64,000 nt of DNA from Phaseolus vulgaris (GCF_000499845.2 NC_023756.2:9841344-9905343); one strand, 5' to 3'; numbered from the stretch's first letter, positions 11,135 through 22,948 are shown. The notes: generated by a model from the letters alone, not told the origin. Program-made: numbers and translations.

Positions 11135-12108
11135 ATATATAAGTAAAATTGAGGAAAAAAAAGACTAAAACCAATAATTTTTAAATTAATTTAAATAAAT
11201 GATAAATTTTAAATTTGTGGGACAGAAACGTAATAATATAAAATAATGTTATCTTTATTTAAATTGAAGAGCGAAAGCAAGAAGGTAAAAGAAGAATAAA
11301 AAAAATGAAAAGTTGAATTATTTAGATTAAAGAAAATAGACAGAAAGAGAAATGTTTCTCATAATATTTGTTGAGTCTTGAATAAGTAAAAATAGTTATA
11401 ATAATGTTTTGAAGAGATTTGTGGTTGGGTGAGAGAGTAAGTGATTATAGGAAGTACTATAATGAATAACGCACCGCAGTCTCAGCTACAAAACTTAATT
11501 TTGTTTGACTCAATTAGTCATCAACTTCAAAGGCTGTCTTTAAATCTGTCACAAATATTTCATATTAGACCATTCTAACTTTCCACCAAACTATTAAAGT
11601 GGTTGTTATATAAAACCATACTTCATAATGCTAACCATATGGAAATTTATTGATTTTATATTCTAATTTAGTATTAAGTTTATTAATATACTTTTAAATT
11701 AATTATCTTCTCTTTTTATGGATATTGTCATGATTCGAACAGAGAGAAATATTTTTTTCAACATTTGTCATGAGATTAATTAAAATAATCTGTTACTAGT
11801 CTTCTTATCTTGCTTCTTTTTGAAATAAATATTACTTGACTAATATTAAATATAATCACTAGATAATCATTTATTTAATTATTTATGAAAATGACAAACT
11901 CTTATTATTATGAAAGCGTCATGTTAAAAAATCATTTCTCATCCTATAACATTTACAAAAGATGTATTTCTTTTTCTTTTCAAATATTAGTTAAGTGCTA
12001 TTCAATATTTGAATGATATTGACTCTGTTCCTATTTTCTATTCATCTATTCCATAACCTTCTTATGATAATATAATAATATGAATATATAAATCATTAAG
12101 ACAATTAT
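11135..12108 (+). repeat. Inverted duplication, left arm, distal block
   Basis: Strongly similar in reverse complement to 33598-34590 (for example GCACCGCAGTCTCAGCTAC near 11471 and its complement near 34220). It is the distal part of the same duplicated unit that carries the GDSL gene. No coding signal in it. Confidence 0.8.
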
Positions 12109-13839
12109 ATATATATATATATATATTTATTGATATATTATTAATATTACATTACAATAATAAATGACTTCAATGTTGGTAAAAAATGAGACAAATAAAA
12201 ATAAGTTTACGCTAAAATTTGATTAGCGTACGCCTTAACAAGCTAAAAAGTTCACGGTTCAAGTGTGGAAGCTGTGGAATCTTAGATTTATGAAGGAGAC
12301 ACTATTAATATCAACCTAACAGATAATTAAATAAAATATGAAAAAACATTTAACATTGTAAAAGTAAACACTTTAAATAAATAAAATATTTTAATTAAAA
12401 AGGTTGCATTAGTCTTGCCAATGCTATAAACAAACTTTAACAAAGAAAGTCGGTCAGGCCAACGTTAAGTAGAAGAAGAAGAAATGGTTAGCAAACGTTC
12501 AGGTTGATGAATAAAAACATATTGTTTTCAGTTTTGAAGCACTTTCAATCAATTTGTAAATTTGAAACATGTCTATATAAATTATAATTCCTCACCCAAA
12601 GTCATTTCAAACCCAATGTCAATGGTAATTGTAATTCTAAATCTAAATCCAATAATTTTAATTGTAATTCCATATCCAACTCATACAATATGAGTTTTTA
12701 ATTTCAAATTCAATTATAACAGAACCAATCAATTGGATTCCAAATAAAAATGTTGTTACAGTTTCAATATAGAGGTTCTAAAATTGAGTTTGAAATGAAA
12801 TTCCAATTGCATTATGAGAATTATATAACCTTGATGACTTTAAATTTGAAATGAAAATTGAATTTTAGTAATGGAGGTGTTTGTGTAGTTTATAATTTCA
12901 ATTCTAAAAAAACACATTTTAAAGAGGTGATAGTCAAGTAATAGTGAAGTAAAATGTACCGTATACATAGCATGAAAAATTCACAAAGTAAGATTGTTTA
13001 AGAAAAATAAGTTCAATTGGGAATCAAGAATGTTTGATTACTTAAAGTAGGACTAAAGACTATTTGAAACTAAAGATAAACCAATTACAGGATTAAGAAA
13101 AAAAGTGTCCCATTTCAAGTAATAATCAAAGTGAAGGGTCAATTAAAAAGTACTTGTGAAAGACAATGAAAATGATTAATTAGAATAAATACAACACTTA
13201 CATGAAAACAAATATGAAATAATAAAAAACTTAAATTGTGAGTGAACTTCAAGTAAGGGACTAGTATTAAAGTCTTTAGCATAGTGGGGTGAACTTGAAT
13301 CTTACTTATTGAAGTTTCGTTAAGTTTTCGTTCCATCATCATATAGCTAATTATTGTTGCATCAACTTGAATGTGTCTTTCAACTATGTAGTCCTTTGAT
13401 TTGCTAGGTTAGCTCTTTCAATTGTTCCATTAGATCTTTGAGTTGCTGCATTATTTCATTTGTTGCATTAGTTGTTTCAAATGCTTCTAGATTTTATTGT
13501 CGAAGTCATTCATTCTAAGCTAACTAATCATGTGATCAATGGTAAAAACTAATAAGGAGGGTTGAGTGAGGGATGAAAATCCATGGCAGATGCTAGTAGC
13601 CAAGTCCGCAGTGCCAAAAAATCCACCTCTACTCATGCCTTCAACAACATATTTCCAACACTGAAGCTTTGTTGCTACATTTATCTAGTGGACATAAAAA
13701 ATTGATCCTTCAGAACTATTTGATTAACTGACCCTCAACCACTCATGGTAAGTTTCCTAGACGATTATTTGGAGTAGTAAATGTTAGGAATTTATGTTAA
13801 AAATGTAAATGATGTAAAACAATTTAAAGCAATAACTTA

Positions 13840-14045
13840 CATAGGTCTCACTGGAATGACAATTTACCCAACCACCACTCTTCTTCATGTGAGTGACCAG
13901 AAATAATTCATTAAGTTTAATGGGACGTCCATATTTGCGTTCCTGATAAAAGTTGTACAATTACAAACAATATATCTTGCACAATTGAATTAAATTGCAT
14001 GTAACAAACTGAACATAAGTAATAACATTAGAATTATTTTTACTA
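13840..14045 (-). pseudogene. CACTA-associated protein fragment (Transposase_24-like)
   Basis: The minus strand from about 13960 reads ERKYGRPIKLNELFLVTHMKK then SGGWVNCHSSETY. This matches the conserved block (xLFxxTHxKKDGxxVxxxxxxxxxxY) of plant En/Spm-like transposon proteins (Transposase_24). Only this block is clear. The Copia element at 14110 lies just beside it. Confidence 0.5.
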
Positions 14046-14109
14046 GGCCCATGCAATGTCAAAGTGAGATTTGGGACCAATTGAGTGCAGTACTCTACCC
14101 CAAGCTGAA

Positions 14110-14383
14110 TGATGGGAAAAAACGCACGTGGAAGCAACACACACAATCACGAATCAACTGCAAAAAAATAAACGACACAAGATTTAACGTGTTTCGGTCG
14201 CCAACTGCAACCTACATCCACACGGGCAACTATTAGGTTTTCATTCTATCCTGTTGCACACCAATTACAAGTACAATAATCTCTTTAAATAGAGATTATA
14301 AAAGGGACACAATGATTAAGCCCACTCACTAAACATGGTGCCTAGTAAGCCCAACCCAATTGGTCCTGACTTCATACCCAACA
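14110..14383 (-). repeat. 3' LTR of Copia copy 1
   Basis: 274 bp. Close to the 5' LTR at 16184-16455 with scattered substitutions and small indels, indicating an old insertion. Confidence 0.9.
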
Positions 14384-14499
14384 ATCTCCCACTTGAATCA
14401 CGGAACAATGTTCACCTGCGCTTCAACTGTGTACATGTACTTCTGTAATCTGTCGATAGAACTCAACGTTCCACCTCTAGTTGCCACCAGCCTTCTTAA

Positions 14500-14973
14500 T
14501 CATTTTGAAGACTTCGTTAAAACTCCCCAGAGTTTCAATACGTCAGTCACTGACCCGTTCTTTGTTCCTACCTTACAGTAACTGCCGGATCCTGGAACAA
14601 CGTGAGAACAAACACTCTCCATATTCAACAAGAAATTTTCTGGAGAAGTTTCAACTGCTGGAATACTGGTTCTCCTAACCCACTGTCGTCTAGGAACATC
14701 AGCTGAAGCACAACCCGTGCTCCCATTGCCACAAGTACCTCTGACTAGTCTACCTGAACCTTTCCGTGCTCGTTCATCCTGAATCTGACCTATGGCTTTG
14801 GGTTTCTCTCTTGTAAAGACAACCCTCTTCTGCCCACGAGATTCTGTGAACCGGACTTTGTTTATCTTCTGAACTGGGATAGTCACTCCCTCAGACACGG
14901 TAATCCGACCATACACAACGAACCTCTCTTTCTTCCGCAGGCCATGACAAGATTTCCCTTGACGACCTTCCAC
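14500..14973 (-). CDS. Uncharacterised 157-codon ORF in the defective Copia element
   Basis: An open frame between the protease-side remnant and the 3' LTR. Residues are mostly basic and Gly/Ser/Arg-rich, with TIPVQKINKVRF, ESRGQKRVVFTREKPKA and RRQWVRRTSIPAVETSPENF. It shows no RT, integrase or RNase H motif. The same frame is recognisable at 40177-40580 in the sister element, there with stops. The first about 20 codons overlap the Copia frame GNLVMACGRKRGSLCMV in another phase, so the true start is unclear. It may be a diverged leftover, or an accessory ORF kept in this non-autonomous family. Function unknown. Confidence 0.35.
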   Translation of the reverse strand: MEGRQGKSCHGLRKKERFVVYGRITVSEGVTIPVQKINKVRFTESRGQKRVVFTREKPKAIGQIQDERARKGSGRLVRGTCGNGSTGCASADVPRRQWVRRTSIPAVETSPENFLLNMESVCSHVVPGSGSYCKVGTKNGSVTDVLKLWGVLTKSSK

Positions 14974-15750
14974 TGCCGATTTCTGAACTTCACTTCATGT
15001 CCCTGTTCGTCAAACTGCCTAACATAAATCAAACTTTTCCTCAAGCTTGGAACAACTTTGACATCCTTCAAAGTTCAGAAACCAACTGGTGTCTTCAACA
15101 CTATGTCACCCATGCCCGTAACATCAAGAGTTCTGTTGTCCGCTAGTCTTACCTTTCCAAAATCTCCAGTAACTAGATTCTGCAATGCTTCAGAATCCAT
15201 GACCCAAGAATCCACACTGCTATCCGCGCAACAGACTAAAAGGTCCTCGTCCACGAAGTCTTCTGCAATGTTGACTTATTTATCATTTGGGCATTGATTC
15301 CTGAAAGGTCCCACCTCCTTGCTATTCCAACATGTTACACTTGAGCAATTCCAAGTCTTTGACTGACTCCTTCTTTTGTTCTTTCTCCCACTATCTCTGA
15401 TATTTTTCTTACCTCTGATGACATATAGCGATTCACTAGATAATTCCCCAGAACTCCTTCTTCGGACATCCTCGCCAAGAATGTGATCACAAATCTTCTC
15501 AAAAGTGAATCCATTTGATCCCGCTGAACTAGTAACTGTTGTAACTGTTCCGGACCAACTGTCAGACAAAGACAATAGTAGTAGTAAAGCTTGAACTTCA
15601 TCATCGAACTTAATGCCCACTGACGTAAGTCTGGCTAAGATCATATTGATGTGCTCAGTAACTGAACTTGCAAATCCTCAATTTGCATTTTCCACCAACT
15701 GAAATTTGTACCATCGAATTTTCAATTCGGAACTTCCCTTCTTCTGCCAT
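14974..15750 (-). pseudogene. Copia gag / zinc-knuckle / protease-side remnant, copy 1
   Basis: The gag start (MAEEGKFRIE) lies at 15750. A 1-nt loss soon shifts the frame, and an internal deletion removes the middle of gag compared with the sister copy (from IEDL to SVTEHI), with short TTCA microhomology at the join. The frame then reads MILARLTSVGIKFDDEVQAL at 15644 and on to the zinc-knuckle region CWNSKEVGPFRNQC, where the second Cys is Ser and the His position is altered. A CAA-to-TAA change stops it at 15276. Downstream, TLDV, WTLKDV and VPSLRKSLI are Copia residues normally between protease and integrase. Confidence 0.85.
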
Positions 15751-16003
15751 CTCAAGTGACTAGACGAGATACTCGGTACAACTAATTTCAGATCTTGGCA
15801 ATCTTTCATTTTTTAAATCAAGAACACAAAAATTGCACCACCCAAAATCACTCACCAACAGGCCTAGTCGCAGTCCCCAATGCACTGGTGCTCCGCCGCA
15901 CTGGGCCGTAGCTGCCAGGACGCGCACCACCACCGTCGCTGGTCACCGTTGTCGCACTGCACTTCGTGCTGTCTCAGACCAGCACACCTGCAGAACGCAC
16001 ATG

Positions 16004-16108
16004 CAACCCTAACTTTGGGATGTCGTTGCCGCCCCTGCAAAACCCTAGCTTTGGGACGTTGTTGCCGCTTCTGCGAAACCCTACCTTTGGGATGCTACTG
16101 CAGCCGCA
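16004..16108 (-). repeat. Three tandem about 36-bp repeats in the Copia leader
   Basis: Between primer site and gag, three units of about 36 bp, each with CTTTGGGA and a GC-rich CGTTGCCGC-type core, are repeated head to tail (about 16004-16039, 16040-16075, 16076-16108). The sister element has the same three-unit array at about 38840-38945. Confidence 0.7.
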
Positions 16109-16183
16109 ATTTTCACGTCTCATCGATTAATTTCTGCTGATCGGATCTCTGGTGTGTAAACGAACCAAGGCTCTGATACCACT

Positions 16184-16455
16184 TGATGGGAAAAAACACA
16201 CGCAGAAGCAACACACATAATCACGAATCAACTGCAGAAAAATAAACGACAAGATTTAACGTGGTTCGGTCGCCAACGACAACCTACATCCACACAGGCA
16301 ACTATTAGGTTTTCATTCTATCCTGTTGCACACTAATTACAAGTACAACGATCTTTTTAAATAGAGATTATAAAAGGGACACAATGATTAAGCCCACTCA
16401 CTAAACATGGTACCTAGTCAGCCCAATCCAATTGGTCCTGGCTTCATACCCAACA
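16184..16455 (-). repeat. 5' LTR of Copia copy 1
   Basis: 272 bp, begins (element strand) TGTTGGGTATGAAG and ends TTCCCATCA, next to the tRNA-iMet-type primer site. Confidence 0.9.
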
Positions 16456-16460
16456 ATGAA

Positions 16461-17230
16461 GACCTGTTCATTTTGTTTTGGGGTGATTTTTACTTGAACT
16501 TTTCGATATCCCAATAGTTCAAAAGTTCACCCACTACACCAGTTTTGACTTTAGACAACACTTCCAAGAGTGATAAGTTGGAAACGTCCAACACCAGCGA
16601 GACAAGCGATGCAACGGGGTTCTTGCTAGGATGAAGGTACAGATAACTGCTCACCGGATCGGCTTGAGACGATGAATCGAGGCGTTCTTCCGCCATTACA
16701 GCAAAGAAGAACCAAAGAAAGGTTTCAAGAAAAAAACAAGAACTGTAAAGCAAGAAAGAAGAAGAGAAAAGGGATTTAGTGTGCGTAGAAGAGATCTTCA
16801 GTTGAAGAGTTCTAATACCATAATACGATCAACCGACATCGTGGCAAGAACCCTAGGTAGCGTTTGTAAAGGTACGAGGAAAACAATCACCCAAAAAACC
16901 AATCGGCAGATAAGAAAACCCTAAACAGGATGAAAAGGGAATAGAACAGAGAAAAATGGATAAGAGCGTGTATCAACTGAATTCATAAAGTGTATATGTT
17001 GTGTGTTACAAACAGAAAAATAGAGGAGTATTTGTAGAGAAAAGTGTAACAGAAATAACAGGGAGCCTAAACCAGAAAAACAAAAAAGTAAGGCCCAATT
17101 TTGCTACCCAATGTAAATTATACATAGATTTTATCACATTACACAAACCCACAAAAAGAACTAACCATGCACAGAAAAATTAAGAACAAAATGGTATTTT
17201 ACTTCATGTTTAGGTGTAGTTTTCCATCTA
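16461..17230 (-). mobile_element. Copia element fragment: LTR-side sequence and gag N-terminus
   Basis: The minus strand ORF 16753-16490 contains DPVSSYLYLHPSKNPVASLVS, the start of the Retrotran_gag_3 (Copia N-terminal) domain with its typical YLHPSDNPG-like block. Upstream, TATGGTATTAGAACTC (16807-16822 complement) resembles a primer site. The 400 bp beyond look like an LTR but its ends were not defined. The gag is cut short where Copia copy 1 begins. Confidence 0.5.
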
Positions 17231-17338
17231 TCTTCGTTTGGACCTTCAAAACACCATATCCCCCAAATCAACTCTTCAATATCCCTTACACATTTGCATA
17301 TGTCTTCGCCAACTGTGTTTCCGTTGAAAGAAACACAC

Positions 17339-18081
17339 ATTAATATTTAGACTTTATATATTATTTTTCTTTCTAGATATAGGTTGGGACAACCTATTCA
17401 TAATCGACATTTGTGCTTTTTCTAGCAACTTTTTTTGTTACCGTATATATAGGATTAGTAAACCAATATAAGAAAGGCTCAATCTGAATGAGATATATCC
17501 ATCAACCATCATAAAAGTAAAAAAAAATACTCATTTCAAAAGATAATGGCATTTCTTAACTAGAAACCAAACATGTATGATTACATTTATTTTAAATACC
17601 CATTGAAAAAAAACAAAAACAAAAATTGTTATCATCACATCATATTTATTGTTTGAATAAGAAGTCTCCATTGATTAATAATATTCCTCACATGATACCT
17701 AAGACTACAACTACTTAGTTTTAGTTTCTCCATTTGAGTATCACAAGACAAAGTCTTCAGTAAAATTAATGATTAGAAAAAGTTATAGATTACCAAACAA
17801 TAACGTGTAGGTAGCACCTTCCGTTTTCTGCTTGCACTTCAACGAATCAAACCTATCGCATTTATGTTTATGATCACAATGCCAACAATTTCGGAAGCAG
17901 AAGAAGAAACATCATTCAACTTTGATTAAAGAGCACCATAAATCAACCTCCAAAGCCAGTAAGATCTGTTCAATCAAAGGAGAAAGGTTTGTTATATAAA
18001 GCATGGAGTTCCTCATAATTCTCCATCCATAACCCAGAACTTCTTCATTCAGTTAACTCACTCCAACAGGATCCTTTCAAT
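17339..18081 (+). repeat. Inverted duplication, left arm: upstream region of the GDSL gene
   Basis: 17339-17470 matches the reverse complement of 33410-33548, and 17470-18081 that of about 31420-32027. The two parts are adjacent here but split by 1.4 kb in the right arm. Confidence 0.8.
17993..17999 (+). promoter_or_regulatory. TATA box of GDSL gene 1
   Basis: TATATAA 83 bases before the start codon, in sequence nearly the same in the paralogue (31505-31511). Transcription would start about 30 bases downstream, giving a leader of about 50-60 nt. Confidence 0.6.
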
Positions 18082-19563
18082 ATGACATCCTATTCAAATT
18101 TTGCTCTTTTGGCCATTCTTAGTTGTGTTATAGTAATTGGAAGCATTGTGTGTGGTGCTGAAGCAAGGGCAAGGGCATTCTTTGTGTTTGGAGATTCACT
18201 TGTTGATAGTGGAAACAACAATTACTTGGCTACCACTGCACGTGCTGATGCCCCTCCTTATGGCATTGATTATGCTCCAACTCATAGACCAACTGGTCGT
18301 TTCTCCAATGGCTACAACATTCCTGATCTTATCAGTTCAGTTTACATATCTCTCTCTTCCCACATTCATCATTTTAAGTTTCATTTATATATATCTAAGT
18401 ATGTGGTGTGTGTTGACCAGGTCAGAAAATTGGTGCTGAGTCTACATTGCCTTACTTGAGTCCAGAATTAACAGGAAATAAGCTCCTAGTTGGTGCCAAT
18501 TTCGCTTCAGCTGGAATTGGAATCCTTAATGACACTGGAATTCAGTTTGTAAGTTCATTTCTTCCCACCTAATTGCTTCCCATGCACTTTTAAATTGGTG
18601 TTTTAAGTTTAAAAAAGTTGATGGCATGAAACATTTTGCAGGTGAACGTGATCAGAATGTATAGACAGCTAGAATATTTTCAGGAGTACCAGAACCGAGT
18701 GAGTGCTTTAATTGGAGCTTCACAGGCAAAGAGTTTAGTGAATGAATCACTAGTTCTGATTACAGCAGGTGGCAATGATTTTGTAAACAACTACTTCCTG
18801 GTGCCCAATTCAGCAAGGTCTCGCCAATATCCACTGCCTCAATATGTGAAGTATCTCATCTCTGAGTACCAAAAGCTTTTGCAGGTAACAACAACCTATT
18901 CAATGAACAAAAGGGTTATCACATAATGTCTTTTCATCACTGTTTCTCTCATATAGTCATGTATAAATGCTGCAGAGGCTATATGATCTTGGACCTCGGA
19001 GAATTCTCGTGACAGGCACAGGACCTTTGGGTTGTGTTCCTTCAGAATTGGCCCAACGTGGCAGAAATGGACAATGTGCTCCTGAACTACAACGAGCTGC
19101 AGAATTGTTTAACCCACAACTGGAACAAATGTTACTACAACTCAACAGAAAACTTGGAAAGGACGTTTTTATTGCTGCAAACACAGGAAAAATGCATAAC
19201 AACTTCGTTTCTAACCCCCAACAGTTTGGTAATACATCACTCACCTCAACTATTTTTCTAATTACTTGGCATGATTTGTTTAAATAATGAAGCAATAGAG
19301 TAAGATTTGTGGTGTTAATTTGTGTAGGATTTGTTACGGCAAAAGTAGCTTGTTGTGGACAAGGACCTTACAATGGTCTTGGATTGTGCACACCACTCTC
19401 CAACCTGTGCTCTAACAGAGGAGAGTATGCATTTTGGGATGCATTCCATCCATCAGAAAAGGCCAACAGACTTATTGCGGAAGAAATCATGTCAGGTTCT
19501 AAAGCCTACATGAACCCTATGAACCTTAGCACCATCCTAGATTTGGATGCTATTACTACATGA
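18082..19563 (+). CDS. GDSL esterase/lipase, paralogue 1 (five exons)
   Basis: Exons 18082-18334, 18421-18548, 18642-18884, 18976-19228, 19328-19563; all introns are GT-AG, and the 1113 nt give 370 residues, the usual family length. The N-terminus is a signal peptide ([20 protein letters not shown]), so the enzyme is secreted, likely to the cell wall. SGNH/GDSL blocks are complete: block [17 protein letters not shown] (nucleophile Ser), block [10 protein letters not shown], block [10 protein letters not shown], block V DAFHPSE (catalytic Asp and His). [25 protein letters not shown] and [17 protein letters not shown] place it near Arabidopsis LTL1 and cutin synthase CUS2; a role in cutin or surface-lipid metabolism is inference. 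It is the tail-to-tail partner of 29940-31419, differing by about 24 residues. At several differing sites ([25 protein letters not shown]) this copy departs from the family norm, so it may be under weaker constraint. Confidence 0.93.
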
Positions 19564-20300
19564 AGACAAAACCAAGTCTATGCACTTTTGCTACTTTCAT
19601 GATGCTTTTCGTTTATTACTATAAAATCGTGATTTAGTTTCATATTCCTCAATATCTAATTGGGGAGTTACAATTAGAGGAAGGAAGAAACTTCCCTTCT
19701 TCATAAAATTACAATGGAGAATTTGTCTAAATTGTTGGAACTAGTCAATATTGAAAAAAAAATGTTATTTTTACGCTTTGATTTTTTATATCTATATTTT
19801 TATAGCTATATTTTTTTTTTATAAATACTAAAAACTGAAAGGAAAAAACTCACTCCTAGCCTTTAATTTTTTTTTTCTTCGAAAAGAGGTGAAAAGATCT
19901 AATTCACATCAACAAATAATAATCACAATAGACGTATGTTTGAAAGAGCCAATTCACACCTTGACATTGATTGATAAAACAAGAACTAATATTTAGCAAG
20001 AAATAATAATGGTTTATAACGACAACAAAAAAATTTAACAACTTAAAATAAATAAAAAATCCTATTAATATATCGATAAAAAAAATTTAATCGACATTTG
20101 AAAAGTAATAATTTCAACAATGTCTTTGTATTAGTCAAGCCGATGACACCCTAATCAAAATCGAATGAGAAACAACCAAGATCAAAAACATAAATTTGAG
20201 AATATGAAGAATTTTAAATTCTTAATTTTGACGTGGAAATTGAATCTAAGCTATCCAATTACTCTAATGAAATTTTGGAATTGTAGGTTATATTATATCA
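19564..20300. other. 3' flank of GDSL gene 1 and AT-rich spacer
   Basis: The inverted duplication fades within about 60-100 bases after the stop codon. No further coding signal. Confidence 0.5.
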
Positions 20301-20319
20301 AAAAAATTGCAAAAGTCTT

Positions 20320-20660
20320 TTCAATAATCAAGAAAGCATTAACCACTAGACCAAACAAATTCTTTGATCATATTATATTTTTATTATACTTATTATTATT
20401 AATATAATTTATACATATTAATATAATTAATAATAATAATAATAAAATAAATTATATTCATATTATTAATATTTATTAATATTATTAGTATTAATATTAT
20501 ATTCATATTATTAATATTAATATTGTTAATATTTTAATATTGTTAATATTATTAATAATAATAAGTATAATAAAAATCATAATAAAATTAAAGAATTTGT
20601 TTGGTGTAGTGGTTAAATTTTCTTTGATTACTGAAGGAACCTGAACCTATTGCTATCTCA
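20320..20660. repeat. Foldback segment: inverted tRNA-like arms around an ATT-rich core
   Basis: The left arm (about 20325-20400) is the reverse complement of the right arm (about 20560-20635): both contain AAAGAATTTGTTTGGT then CTAGTGGTTA or GTAGTGGTTA, followed by TATAATAAAAAT-type sequence. The core is ATT/AAT trinucleotide-rich. GGTGTAGTGGTTA resembles a tRNA A box, pointing outward on both sides. Confidence 0.6.
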
Positions 20661-21300
20661 GGATGAAGGGAGTTGGCTTTATTGCACATGGCAATGCTCT
20701 TTAAAAAGTTTAGAAGATCATAAGCTGGAGCTGGGAAGACTCAACGATGTGGATGAAAAAGGAAAAAAAAGAAAAATATTGCCTTGAAGGTTGATTCAGA
20801 GAAGACGAATACAAATTCAAATAATAAAAATTCGATACTTGTTAAAACAATTTCAAAGTTCTTGAGAAACAAGAATATAAATAAGGGTCGACAACTGAAT
20901 AGGTTGAGTAAGAAGAGTGGTCAACCTTCAACATCATTTGTTATTACTATGGTACCTGAATGTCCTTGGTTAGAAAATAACTTTGTTGATAACATTAAGA
21001 ACATGAAAGGTTTTAGAAAGAAGAAAGACTGTGTAGCTTGAGAGGATAATGCCTTCACTTTAACAAGTGTGTGAAGTAGTAGTGAGCAGAAAGCAAACCT
21101 TTGTTTGCTAGTTGACCAAAATTATAATGCTGAAAGGGTAATTGGTTCTAATTTTTCTAAGCATTCAAACTATGATTAACTTGTTGATGCATGAGGAAGC
21201 AAGAAATTAACTTTTTAAACAATAGAAAAAAGGTGAGAATAAGCGGTTAGAAAATAGAGGAAATAATTAGAAGAGGAAAATTCTAATTTCAAAATTGATT
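20650..21300 (+). pseudogene. Degenerate Copia gag (UBN2-type) fragment
   Basis: Reading across stops, the plus strand gives LEDHKLELGRLNDVDEKGKK-like text at about 20710-20770, then KVDSEK, a Lys/Asn-rich stretch (FLRNKNINKGR, 20784-21041), and later EEARN, FKQ, ENKRLENR and ENLEM-like pieces. This order (LFGKLxEHExELxRL, Lys-rich linker, then coiled coil) is that of legume Copia gag proteins of the UBN2 type. Frameshifts and stops are frequent, and there is no intact zinc knuckle. Confidence 0.5.
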
Positions 21301-21639
21301 TAGAAAATTTGGAAATGAAATACAACAACTCCTCTTTCAACTTTGATACTCATTTGAAAGTTAAATTTTCTAAATATGAATCTTCCAAAAAAATTAGAGA
21401 AATAAGTAAAATTTGTTAAAAGAGAAGTAGCAAGACTAACAATTGGAAAATACAACCTGAATGTCATTCTTAATTCTTTAAGAGATGAGATGACAGATCT
21501 AGACTTGGATTTTTCATAATATTTTTCTCTGTTATGAAAAATGGACATATTGTTAACAAGTATTATTTCAATAATGTTGGAGTTCCTAAAGAAAAATTTG
21601 CTTAGTTTCCTAAAGGAAAAAGATGTGTGACTAAAATGA

Positions 21640-21911
21640 GAGGACATGCAGAAAATGTAAAAAATGACGGTCATTTTAGCATTAAAACATCGGTTCTCGG
21701 ACTGTTGTGTTTCAGCATGTAGTCTATTCTCTTCAAGCAAAGACGACGATTATTTGACCGCCATGTTAAATTCACTCTAAAACGACGAATATGGTAAAAG
21801 TCATCGTTTTATACCTTCTCATAAGTTGTATATATAATACATGCAAGAGTTATAAAACGACAGTTATTGTAAAAGTCTTTGTTTTATACCTTCCTTAAAC
21901 CTAGCACAAAT
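21640..21911. repeat. CACTA subterminal repeats, left part
   Basis: Several direct and inverted copies of AAAACGACGATT / CGTCGTTTTATACC-like motifs (for example 21740-21815 and 21855-21895). They continue beyond the solo LTR at 22949-23050, so this was one block before the LTR inserted. Confidence 0.6.
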
Positions 21912-22948
21912 TGTTAGAATTGTAGGTCTTAAACAAGAGGGGGGTTAATTGCTTTAAAAGATTTCTTAAACTTTGAAGGTATAGAGAAAGCCAATGAAGA
22001 ATCAAAGAGAAAAGAATCAAGTTAGCGAAGAAACAAATTTTTTTTATTCTTTCCATAAATTTAACTGGTTATTTATGCGATTCAACTGGTTGTTTCTATT
22101 AGCAGTTAATAAAAACAACCCAAAACAGATTTAAATGAGATTAAGGATAGAAAGAATGACACAGCAAATTTATACTGGTTCACTCTTATACCAAGAGCTA
22201 CATCTAGTCCCCAGAAACTGCTAGTTATTCCACTAAGCAATCAACAACCTTGATTACAAACCACACACCAAAGAGGTGATCTTGAACCCTTCAAGAACAT
22301 ACACCTCCTTTGACAAACAACACACTACAAATCACAGAACACCCTCTGGATCTACACACAACACGTTTACAGAATTACAGTATTCAAGAGAGAGAAAGGA
22401 TTGATGACACCTGATACATATTGAATTCAAAAGTTACAAAGCAATCATATTCCGCTCTTAGACAAATCAATCGAAAGTTTGAAGTAGATCTTGGAGAAAA
22501 CTTATTTGAAAGATTTTAATCTGATATCTAACAACCAGGAGCGTAAAACTAATTATTATAAACTCCAAAAGACTGTTAAAAACATTTAATGAACGAGGCA
22601 AATCAGTTTTGAATCAATTAAAATTGAGTTACAAAACAAATTTTGTTAAGGATTTAAAAAAAAAACAATCGGTTGAAATATCGAAACAATTGATTGAATT
22701 GGTTTGGCAACAAAGTCAACCAAGTTCAAGCTTTGTCAAAATCTGTTTCAAAAATACTAAGTGTAAAACAACTGATTGAAACGATAAAACAATTGGTTGT
22801 TTTTCCACTTCTTTGTAAAACACTTTTTTTCAAAAGGATTTGATTTAAACCAACTTTGGATCCTAACTTAGAGTGGATTTACACAAGGAGCAACAAGACC
22901 TTCAAGCAATCCACATAGATTTGGAGACATCAAAGCTCTTGTTCAACA
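21912..22948. mobile_element. Solo LTR inserted in CACTA subterminal repeats
   Basis: 1037 bp starting TGTTAGAATTG and ending GTTCAACA, flanked by CAAAT (21907-21911) and CAGAT (22949-22953), a 5-bp target duplication with one change. The interior has an AGAGGGGGG tract near the start and runs of AATTGGTTG/ATCGGTTG-type motifs, as in legume retrotransposon LTRs. No internal region, so it is a solo LTR left by recombination. Confidence 0.65.

Larger units (their letters stand above)
14110..16455 (-). mobile_element. Non-autonomous Copia-type LTR retrotransposon (gag-only), copy 1
   Basis: A complete LTR element of 2346 bp with LTRs 16184-16455 (5') and 14110-14383 (3'), both TG...CA on the element strand. 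The primer site GGCTCTGATACCA (16169-16181, complement of TGGTATCAGAGCC, tRNA-iMet type) lies 2 bases inside the 5' LTR. Flanks CTGAA (14105-14109) and ATGAA (16456-16460) look like a 5-bp target duplication with one mutation. The interior has a damaged gag, a short protease-side stretch and an ORF unlike pol; integrase, RT and RNase H are absent. A sister copy is at 38481-41140. Confidence 0.9.
12109..17338. other. Insertion splitting the left arm of the inverted duplication
   Basis: About 5.2 kb absent from the right arm at the matching place. It holds AT-rich non-coding sequence (12109-13550), a CACTA transposase-associated fragment (about 13555-14045), a gag-only Copia element (14110-16455) and part of another Copia element (16461-17230). 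An (AT)n microsatellite lies at about 12104-12127, right at the junction. Confidence 0.65.

Noticed and set aside
12604..12860. Inverted repeat or MITE of AATTGTAATTC-like phrases
   Set aside because: AT-rich simple similarity only; no defined ends or target duplication.
15880..16140. 86-codon Cys-rich ORF in the Copia leader
   Set aside because: It lies antisense to the element in its GC-rich tandem leader repeats; the repeated Cys/Arg pattern comes from the repeat.
18957..19295. 112-codon ORF antisense to GDSL exon 4
   Set aside because: Shadow of the real exon; the sense strand has GDSL blocks and correct splice sites.
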